Of a DNA stretch of 64,000 nt, positions 57,854-64,000 are shown in pieces (the stretch's first letter is position 1; each line of letters opens with the position of its first letter). Origin of the DNA: Streptomyces sp. NBC_01294. GTDB lineage: Bacteria; Actinomycetota; Actinomycetes; Streptomycetales; Streptomycetaceae. The notes under the pieces are model-generated. The model did not search any database and had not been told where the DNA came from. It saw nothing but the letters and a program-made list of their open reading frames with translations. The stretch is taken from contig NZ_CP108423.1 in NCBI RefSeq assembly GCF_035917235.1, positions 4,219,001 to 4,283,000 on the forward strand, in the 5' to 3' direction. The position numbers and the translations under genes were made by a program.

Positions 57854-60049
57854 GTGCGCTGGTTGGTGGGTTGGAGCAGTATCGCCGCGAGCTTCGGCAC
57901 GGCCGGCCGGGTCTCCGGACACGTCTCCGGCCAGGGCGGACACGGAGCGGGCGGATACGGCGAGAGCGGTGCGCCCCTGCGCGGCGGCATCGCGGACGCC
58001 GCCCATCCGGACGACCCCGGCGCGGACGCGGAACGCACCGTCCACCCCGTCGGCGCCCAGCTGCTCTGGGGCGACCCCGACCCCCTGTGGGCCGTCGGCG
58101 ACTGGCGCCCCGACGAGATCCGCACCGTCACCGCCGATCCCGCCGACCCCTTCACCCGGCTCGCCGTCCTCGGCTGCTGCGGCGCGACCGACGCCGAACT
58201 GCGCCGCGCCCTCTACGCCGCCCGCGGCGGGGCGCTGCGCCACCTCACCCAGTGGTCCGGCAGCTACACCGCCGTCGTCCAGGCCGGCCGCCGGATCACC
58301 GTCGTCGGCGACCTCGCGGGCGCGCGGCCCGTCTTCTACACCCCCTGGGCGAGCGGCACGGCGTACGCCACCGCCGCCCTCCCGCTCGCCGACCTCATCG
58401 AGGCGCAGCTGGACATCGGCCACCTCGCCGCCCTGCTGGCCTGCCCGGACAGCCCGGAGGCACTGGGCGACGGCACACCGTACGCCGGGGTCCGGCGCAT
58501 CGCGCCCGGGCACGCGCTGATCCTGCGCGAGGGCTCCCGCGAGATCACCGGCTACGAGCAGGTCGCCTCGCTCGCGGTGGCCGCCCCCGAGGCCGATCCC
58601 GAGCGCGCGGTGGAGGGCGTACGGGAAGCGTTGGTGGACGCGGTGCGCGCCCGGCTCACGGCTCCGCGGCATGCTCCCGACATGATGCCGCCGTACGATC
58701 CCGGCCCCGTGCCCGGAATGGGCCCCGCCGACCGGCGCGCCGCCCGCGGCGCCCCGGCCCCCGGGGTGGGCGCCGACCTCTCGGGCGGCAGCGCCTCCGC
58801 GACGCTCGCCCTGCTGGCGGCCGGTCTGCCGGGGGCCCCGGGCACCCTGCTGAGCCCCGCCGGGGCGCGGCTGCTGGCCGTCACCTTCAACGACCTGGCC
58901 ACCCCGCAGGGGCGCGAGGCCGAACTGGAACGGGCCAGAGCCATCGCGGCCGACCCGCGCCTGCACCACGTCGTGGTGGCCGCCGCCGAGGAAGCCCTCC
59001 CGTACGCCGACCTCGACGGCCCGCTGACCGACGAACCCGGCCCCTCGCTCGTCATCGCCGCCCGCGAGCGGCGAAGACTGGCCGCAGGATCGGCCGACCA
59101 CTTCACCGGCCACGGCGCCCGCCAGGTCCTCGACGCCCACCCGGCCCGCATGGCCGACCTCCTGATGGACCGCCGGCGGCGCCACCTGCTGCGGCCGGTG
59201 GCGGCGCTGGCCCGCTCGGCCTCCGCCTCCGGGGAGTCCCTGCTGGTGCCGCTGACCGTGTACTCGGCGGCCCGCAGACTCGCCCGTACGACGTACCGTG
59301 CGGGCATGGAGGCCGCCGCGGCCCGGCTCCGCGAAGGCGGGGTCACCCAGCGCGCCTCCGGTCCGGTGGACGCCTCCCTCGCCGCCCTGACCTGGTCGCG
59401 CCCCGGCCCGGCGGCGGGCTGGCTCACGGGGGAGGCCCTGGCGGAAGTATCGATCCGCCTCGCGGCCGCGGCCGGCCGCCCGCCGCTGTCACTGCGGCCG
59501 GGGGAGGCCCGCGCCCGCTCGCTGCTCGCCCGTCACGCCGCGGACCACCGGGTGTTCGAACAGGCCGTGGAGGTCCGCAGCCAGCGCCTGCACGCCCCCT
59601 TCCTGGACAACCAGGTCGTACGGGCCGCCCGCGCGCTCCCCGAGTCCCTGCGCGTCCAGCCCGGGGCCCGGGCCGCGATCCTGCGCAGCGTCCTGACCTC
59701 GGCCGGGGTGCGCGAGTTCCCGCCGGGCTGGGGAGCGACGGCCCACGCCCCGAACGAGACGGCGACCCGGCTGGGGCTGCGCGCCGCCCTGGGCGACCTG
59801 CTGGACCTGTTCGCCTCCCCGCTGCTCGCGGACGCCGGCCTGATCGAGGCCCGGGTCGTGCGCCAGGCCCTGCTCGACGCGGCGGACGGCCGCCCGGTCC
59901 CGCTGGACGGGCTCGCGGAACTCGTCTCGATGGAGCTGTGGCTGCACCGCCTGCTGGCCCGGCGCGGCACCTGCTGGACGGGCACGTCCGCGGCCCGGCG
60001 GCGGGCGGTGCCCGAGGGGGTCCCCGTACACCGCCCGGCGCTGTCCTGA
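57854..60049 (+). CDS. Asparagine-synthetase/lasso-cyclase-like protein, degenerate PP-loop
   Basis: A 731-aa protein with the two-domain build of asparagine synthetase B and lasso-peptide cyclases. An N-terminal Ntn-like region (LAVLGCCGATDAELRRAL, GDLAGARPVFYT, APGHALIL) is followed by the ATP-pyrophosphatase domain. The start is VRWLVGW, without the N-terminal catalytic Cys, so it has no glutaminase activity. The ATP motif SGGxDS reads SGGSASA (residues 310-316), without the aspartate that holds Mg-pyrophosphate. The C-terminal half keeps AsnB-like features (HAPFLDNQVVRAARALP). I recall homologs at this locus in other Streptomyces, so it is probably not recent cargo. Possibly a pseudo-synthetase with a regulatory role. 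GTG start with GGGGAGG. Confidence 0.8.
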   Translation: MRWLVGWSSIAASFGTAGRVSGHVSGQGGHGAGGYGESGAPLRGGIADAAHPDDPGADAERTVHPVGAQLLWGDPDPLWAVGDWRPDEIRTVTADPADPFTRLAVLGCCGATDAELRRALYAARGGALRHLTQWSGSYTAVVQAGRRITVVGDLAGARPVFYTPWASGTAYATAALPLADLIEAQLDIGHLAALLACPDSPEALGDGTPYAGVRRIAPGHALILREGSREITGYEQVASLAVAAPEADPERAVEGVREALVDAVRARLTAPRHAPDMMPPYDPGPVPGMGPADRRAARGAPAPGVGADLSGGSASATLALLAAGLPGAPGTLLSPAGARLLAVTFNDLATPQGREAELERARAIAADPRLHHVVVAAAEEALPYADLDGPLTDEPGPSLVIAARERRRLAAGSADHFTGHGARQVLDAHPARMADLLMDRRRRHLLRPVAALARSASASGESLLVPLTVYSAARRLARTTYRAGMEAAAARLREGGVTQRASGPVDASLAALTWSRPGPAAGWLTGEALAEVSIRLAAAAGRPPLSLRPGEARARSLLARHAADHRVFEQAVEVRSQRLHAPFLDNQVVRAARALPESLRVQPGARAAILRSVLTSAGVREFPPGWGATAHAPNETATRLGLRAALGDLLDLFASPLLADAGLIEARVVRQALLDAADGRPVPLDGLAELVSMELWLHRLLARRGTCWTGTSAARRRAVPEGVPVHRPALS

Positions 60050-60215
60050 CGTCGTACCGTCTCGATGTCGTGCCGTCGTGCCGTCGTGCCGTCCTGACCA
60101 GGCGGCGACGCCGAGCGCCGGCGCGGCGGCGACGGTCGCGGAGCCGAGGGCGGCGGCCGGTGCGTGGGGCAGCAGGACCAGGGCCGTGGCGGGCACACGA
60201 GGACGAGGAAGCGAC

Positions 60216-60722
60216 ATGAGCGACGCAGTGGACGCGATCGTCGGTCAGTGGGCAGCGGAACGCCCCGACCTGGCGGCAGGCCTCTGGCCCGTCGAGGTCC
60301 TGGCCCGCATCCAGCGGATGAACCGGATCCTCGACAAGCACCTCAAGGCCTTCGCGGCCGAACGCGACCTGGAGGTGGGCGAGGTCGACATCCTCTTCAC
60401 CCTCCGCCGGTCCGGCCCCCCGTACGCGCTCACCGCCGGCGCCCTCGTCCCGGCCGCGATGGTGACCTCCGGCGCGATCACCAACCGCATCGACCGGATG
60501 GAGGCCAAGGGCCTGGTCGAGCGGGTGAGGGACGGTCAGGACCGCCGCACGGTGCGGATCCGGCTGACCGAACAGAGCCTCGAGATCACCCAGTCCCTGA
60601 TCGAGGACCACCTCCGCCGCTGCACGGAACTCCTCGCCCCGCTGGACCCCGCCACCTGCGCCACGCTCGCCCAGGCCCTGCGCACGCTCCTGGAGGACAA
60701 CGGGGACACCTCGACCACCTGA
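60216..60722 (+). CDS. MarR-family regulator (168 aa)
   Basis: A winged-helix regulator. Helices PVEVLARIQRMNRILDKHLKAFAAERDLEVGEVDILFTLRRSG lead into the DNA-binding part LVPAAMVTSGAITNRIDRMEAKGLVERVRDGQDRRTVRIRLTEQ. The C-terminal helix (CATLAQALRTLLEDN) dimerises. This family usually represses a neighbouring efflux or metabolic gene and responds to small aromatic ligands. ATG 60216 has GAGGAAG upstream. It stands between the synthetase-like gene and the BTAD regulator, both on the same strand. Confidence 0.93.
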   Translation: MSDAVDAIVGQWAAERPDLAAGLWPVEVLARIQRMNRILDKHLKAFAAERDLEVGEVDILFTLRRSGPPYALTAGALVPAAMVTSGAITNRIDRMEAKGLVERVRDGQDRRTVRIRLTEQSLEITQSLIEDHLRRCTELLAPLDPATCATLAQALRTLLEDNGDTSTT

Positions 60723-60782
60723 GACCCGGCGCGGCAGCAGCACGGGCGGTACGGCGGCGGTACGTGGGGCCCGTACGCCGCA

Positions 60783-60815
60783 GTACGGGGTATGGGGTAC
60801 GGGGTACGGGGGTGG
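60783..60815. repeat. Short TACGGGG repeats
   Basis: GTACGGGG/GTATGGGG units follow one another about four times. A minor simple repeat upstream of the BTAD regulator. Confidence 0.6.
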
Positions 60816-60880
60816 GGCCCGGAGTCGGCGCCCTCCCAAAACCTGCCGCCTCCCCCGCATGGGCCGGGCAGAATTGGCAG

Positions 60881-63800
60881 GTGCGGTATCTCATCCTTGG
60901 CGCCACCGAGGCGCGCGACGAGACCGGCGCCCCACTCCCCATCGGCGGCGCCCGCCTGCGCGCGCTCCTCGCCGCCCTCGCCCTCCGCGCCGGCCGCCAG
61001 GCCTCCGTCGCCGACCTCGTCGACGACGTCTGGGGTGACGATCCGCCCCAGGACGCCCCCGCCGCCCTCCAGGCACTCGTCGCCCGCCTCCGCCGCGCCC
61101 TCGGCGCCCGGGACGCCGTCCGCTTCGCCCCCACCGGCGGCTACCTCCTGGCCGTCGCCCGCGACGACGTCGACCTGCACCGTTTCACCCGGCTGGCAGC
61201 CCAGGGCGGCCAGGAACTGGCCACCGACCCGGAAGCCGCCGCCCGCACCCTGCGCACCGCCCTCTCCCTGTGGCGCGGGCCCGCCCTCGCCGACCCGCCC
61301 GAGCCCGCCCGCACCGCCCACGCCGCCGCCCCCGAGGGCTGCCGCGACGCGGCCCTGCGCGACCGCATCGAGGCCGACCTGCGCAGCGGCGCCACCGCCC
61401 CGGCCGCACTCCTGCCGGAGATCGAGGCGCTGGTCCACGCCTGCCCGTACGACGAACGGCTGCGCGCCCAGCAGCTCCGCGCCCTCCGCGCCGCCGGCCG
61501 CCCCGCCGACGCCCTCGCCGCCTACGAACACACGCGCCGCACCCTGGCCACCACCCTCGGCACCACCCCGGGCCCCGAACTCACGGCCCTGCACACAGAA
61601 CTACTCCACCCCCACCCCGAGCAGGGCCGGCCCGGACACTCCCCGGCCCCACACCCCCACCCCGCGCACGGCCTGCCCGGGCCCTCCCAGCCGGCGCCCT
61701 TCCAGCCGGCGCCCGCTCAGGCGCCGCCCGCCCAGCTGGCGCTTCCCCAGCCGGCGCCCGCTCAGGCGCCGCCCGCCCAGCTGGCGCTTCCCCAGCCGGC
61801 GCCCGCTCAGGCGCCGCCCGCCCAGCTGGCGCTTCCCCAGCCGGCGCCCGCTCAGGCGCCGCCCGCCCAGCTGGCGCTTCCCCAGCCCGCGCACGCCCAG
61901 GCGCCGCCCGCCCAGGCCGCGTACGCCCAGCCAGCGCTTCCCCAGCCCGGGCCCGCTCAGGCGGTGCCCGCTCAGGCGGTGCCCGCTCAGGCGGTGCCCG
62001 CTCAGGCGGCGCCCGCCCAGGCCGCGCCCGCCCAGCCCGCGTACGGCCAGCCGGCGCTTTCCCAGCCCGGGCCATCTCAGCCCGGGCCCGCCCAGGCTGC
62101 GGACGGCCAGGCCGTGCAAGACGTGCCCGCGCATTCCCAGCCCGCGCCCGCCCGACCCCCGCACTCCCAGCTCGGCCACGCCCAGCCCCCGTACCCCCAA
62201 GCCGGCCACCCCCACCCCCACCCCCCGCACCCTCAGCCCGTGCAGGGCCAGCCGGAGGCCCCCCAACCGGAAGGCCCCCGGGGGAATATTCGGCCCCGTC
62301 TGACCTCCTTCGTCGGGCGGGAGCCCGAACTCGCCTCGCTGCGTGGCGACCTGGCCCGGCTGCGTCTCATCACCCTCACCGGGCCCGGCGGTTCCGGTAA
62401 GACGCGCCTCGCCGAGCACGCCGCCTCCGCCCACCCCGAAACCGGCTGGATCGTCGAACTCGCCTGCCTCGACCACCCCGCCGCCGTTCCCGGCGCGGTC
62501 CTCAGCGCCCTCGGCCTGCGCGAGAACTCCCTGGTCGCCCGCGAACGCGAGAGTCCCGGCCCGGTCGCCGCCGACCCCACCACCCGCCTCGTCGAACACT
62601 GCGCGCACCGCAGCCTGCTCCTCGTCCTCGACAACTGCGAGCACGTCATCGACGCCGCCGCCGAACTCGCCGAGCGGCTCCTCACCCACTGCCCCGGCGT
62701 ACGGATCCTGGCCACCAGCCGCGAACCCCTCGGCATACCGGGGGAGACCGTCCGCCCCGTCGAGCCCCTGCCGCCCGACCCCGCCCAGCGCCTCTTCGCC
62801 GACCGCGGCGCCTCGGCCCGCTCCGGCTTCACGCCCGCCGAGGACCCGGCCGCCGTGGCCGAGATCTGCGCCCGCCTCGACGGCCTGCCCCTTGCCATCG
62901 AGCTCGCCGCAGCCCGGCTGCGCCTCCTCACCCCGCGCCAGATCGCCGACCGCCTCGACGACCGCTTCCGGCTCCTGACCAGCGGCAGCCGCACCGTGCT
63001 CCCCCGCCAGCAGACCCTGCGCGCCGTCGTCGACTGGTCCTGGGACCTCCTCGACGAGCCCGAGCGGACCGGCCTGCGCCGCCTCTCCGTCTTCGCCGGC
63101 GGCTGCGACCTCGCCGCCGCCGAAGCCATCTGCGCCGACCCCGCCTACGACACCGCTGACGTCCTCGGCTCCCTCGTCGACAAATCCCTCGTCCTGGCCG
63201 AACCCCAACCCGAGCCCGAATCCGCTCCCGCCCCCGCTCCCGCCCCCGACACCGCCCCCGGCACCGGCCGTCGCGGCATGCGCTACCGCATGCTCGAAAC
63301 CATCCACGAGTACGCCGCCGAGCGCGCCGCCGCCCACCCCGCCGACGCCCGGGCCACCGCCCGCCGCCACGCCGCCCACTACCTCGCCCTCGCCGAGCAG
63401 GCCGAGCCCCTGATCCGCTCCGCCGCCCAGCTCCCCTGGATCCGGCTCGTCGAGACCGAGCTCGACAACCTCCGCGCCGCCCTCCACACCACCGTCGCCG
63501 AAGAGGCCGACACCGAGTCCGCCCAGCGCCTCGTCTTCGCCCTCGGCTGGTTCTGGTGGCTGCGCAACTACCGCACCGAGGGCGCCGAGTGGACCACCCG
63601 CGTCCTCGCCCTCACCCCCGCCGAACCGCCCGAGGACTCACCCGCGTACTGGCCCTTCGCGCGCCTGCAGGTCCTCGACATGTTCCTGCTCGCCGAGGGC
63701 AACCCCATCGAGAAGTTCCGCACCCGCGAGTACCGCGACCTCGCCACCCGCATCAAGAAGACCTTCCGCCACGGCTCCCCCGAGACCACCCGCTTCCCCG

Positions 63801-64000
63801 GCATGCTCTGGCCGGCGACGGCCTTCCTCACGGGCGACGCCCTCGCATTCCACGCCGACCTCGACGCGTCCGTCGCCAATTGCCGGCGCCACGCGGGCGA
63901 TTGGGAACTCGGCGTCGTCCTCATGCTCCGCACCCACGTCGCCATCGACGTCACCGGCGGCCTGCCCACCGTCGACGCCGACCTCGCCGAACTGCACGAG
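60881..64000 (+). CDS. AfsR-like BTAD/NB-ARC transcriptional regulator, 3' truncated by the window
   Basis: At least 1040 codons, open at the window end. Residues ~1-90 form an OmpR-like winged helix (RYLILGATEARDETGAPLPIGGARLRALLAAL). Residues ~95-240 form the bacterial transcriptional activation domain. Residues ~245-467 are a Pro/Gln/Ala-rich repeat linker. From ~470 comes an NB-ARC/STAND ATPase: FVGREPELASLR, Walker A GPGGSGKTRL (501-510), LLLVLDNCEHVID, RILATSREPL, GLPLAIELAAARLR. A TPR-like region has begun by the end. AfsR-type proteins activate antibiotic or metabolic clusters and couple ATP binding to DNA binding. The start is GTG 60881. Confidence 0.92.
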   Translation, partial: MRYLILGATEARDETGAPLPIGGARLRALLAALALRAGRQASVADLVDDVWGDDPPQDAPAALQALVARLRRALGARDAVRFAPTGGYLLAVARDDVDLHRFTRLAAQGGQELATDPEAAARTLRTALSLWRGPALADPPEPARTAHAAAPEGCRDAALRDRIEADLRSGATAPAALLPEIEALVHACPYDERLRAQQLRALRAAGRPADALAAYEHTRRTLATTLGTTPGPELTALHTELLHPHPEQGRPGHSPAPHPHPAHGLPGPSQPAPFQPAPAQAPPAQLALPQPAPAQAPPAQLALPQPAPAQAPPAQLALPQPAPAQAPPAQLALPQPAHAQAPPAQAAYAQPALPQPGPAQAVPAQAVPAQAVPAQAAPAQAAPAQPAYGQPALSQPGPSQPGPAQAADGQAVQDVPAHSQPAPARPPHSQLGHAQPPYPQAGHPHPHPPHPQPVQGQPEAPQPEGPRGNIRPRLTSFVGREPELASLRGDLARLRLITLTGPGGSGKTRLAEHAASAHPETGWIVELACLDHPAAVPGAVLSALGLRENSLVARERESPGPVAADPTTRLVEHCAHRSLLLVLDNCEHVIDAAAELAERLLTHCPGVRILATSREPLGIPGETVRPVEPLPPDPAQRLFADRGASARSGFTPAEDPAAVAEICARLDGLPLAIELAAARLRLLTPRQIADRLDDRFRLLTSGSRTVLPRQQTLRAVVDWSWDLLDEPERTGLRRLSVFAGGCDLAAAEAICADPAYDTADVLGSLVDKSLVLAEPQPEPESAPAPAPAPDTAPGTGRRGMRYRMLETIHEYAAERAAAHPADARATARRHAAHYLALAEQAEPLIRSAAQLPWIRLVETELDNLRAALHTTVAEEADTESAQRLVFALGWFWWLRNYRTEGAEWTTRVLALTPAEPPEDSPAYWPFARLQVLDMFLLAEGNPIEKFRTREYRDLATRIKKTFRHGSPETTRFPGMLWPATAFLTGDALAFHADLDASVANCRRHAGDWELGVVLMLRTHVAIDVTGGLPTVDADLAELHE
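61702..61881 (+). repeat. Four perfect copies of a 45-bp in-frame repeat
   Basis: The period is exactly 45 bases, with copies starting at 61702, 61747, 61792 and 61837 and a degenerate fifth after 61882. Each encodes QPAPAQAPPAQLALP. Further 15-bp GCCCGCTCAGGCGGT steps stand at about 61947-62007. Identical copies mean recent expansion or gene conversion. Confidence 0.93.

Noticed and set aside
60792..62303. Pro/Arg-rich frame overlapping the AfsR-like gene
   Set aside because: Frame-shifted shadow of the regulator. The frame from GTG 60881 carries all recognisable domains.

Overview
The window is chromosomal DNA of a Streptomyces-type actinomycete. The evidence is the very high GC content with strong third-position G/C bias, frequent GTG starts, near absence of TTA codons, BldC, Lsr2 and NsdA-family developmental proteins, and a mycothiol-type maleylpyruvate isomerase-fold protein. 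From memory, unchecked, the order ffs-dnaX-purD-purC-ABC/two-component-lsr2-purSQL-purF-purM-DUF3073-vdh-bldC-hrpA-crcB-trmB resembles the conserved core of the S. coelicolor chromosome around SCO4067-SCO4116.

1-6110: part of an integrative element of the pSAM2/AICE type, abutting the 3' end of a tRNA-Ser(GGA) gene. It holds a very long two-stem hairpin (202-354), an XRE regulator, a small ORF, a divergent GntR regulator, a Cys-rich ORF, a RepSA-type replication initiator, an excisionase and a tyrosine integrase. Rep and int each carry one single-base deletion and no transfer gene is visible, so it looks like a decaying element or its visible half. Three of its ORFs contain TTA codons.

6200-28400: housekeeping DNA. 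It holds the SRP RNA, dnaX, and the purine genes purD, purC, purSQL, purF and purM, which cover most steps from PRPP to IMP. Between them lie an M48-like protein without its zinc motif, a dimethylformamidase-like protein, a four-gene ABC exporter/two-component operon between two near-identical tRNA-Gly genes, Lsr2, a mycothiol-type DinB-fold protein, a META-domain lipoprotein and a sulfatase pseudogene.

28400-41200: DUF3073, valine dehydrogenase, bldC between long noncoding regions, HrpA, a DsbA-like/CcdA-like thiol-redox pair, a Glu-Asp-Phe tRNA cluster, and a zincin-crcB-crcB fluoride-exporter operon.

41200-53900: a DEAD-box helicase with a long RGG tail, a secreted propeller/FlgD-like protein, tRNA-Lys, a GNAT enzyme, an LAXTG sortase substrate, initiator tRNA-Met, a SpoIIE-type phosphatase, an M23 endopeptidase with an early TTA codon, a PrsW-family protease overlapping it tail to tail, and trmB.

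53900-64000: REP-like palindromes, lhgO, an NsdA-family regulator with a repeat-rich linker, an asparagine-synthetase/lasso-cyclase-like protein with a degenerate PP-loop, a MarR regulator, and an AfsR-like BTAD/NB-ARC regulator that runs off the window. The items most worth a second look are the 202-354 hairpin, the degenerate asparagine-synthetase homolog beside NsdA, the TTA-containing genes, the frameshifted element, and the noncoding DNA around bldC.
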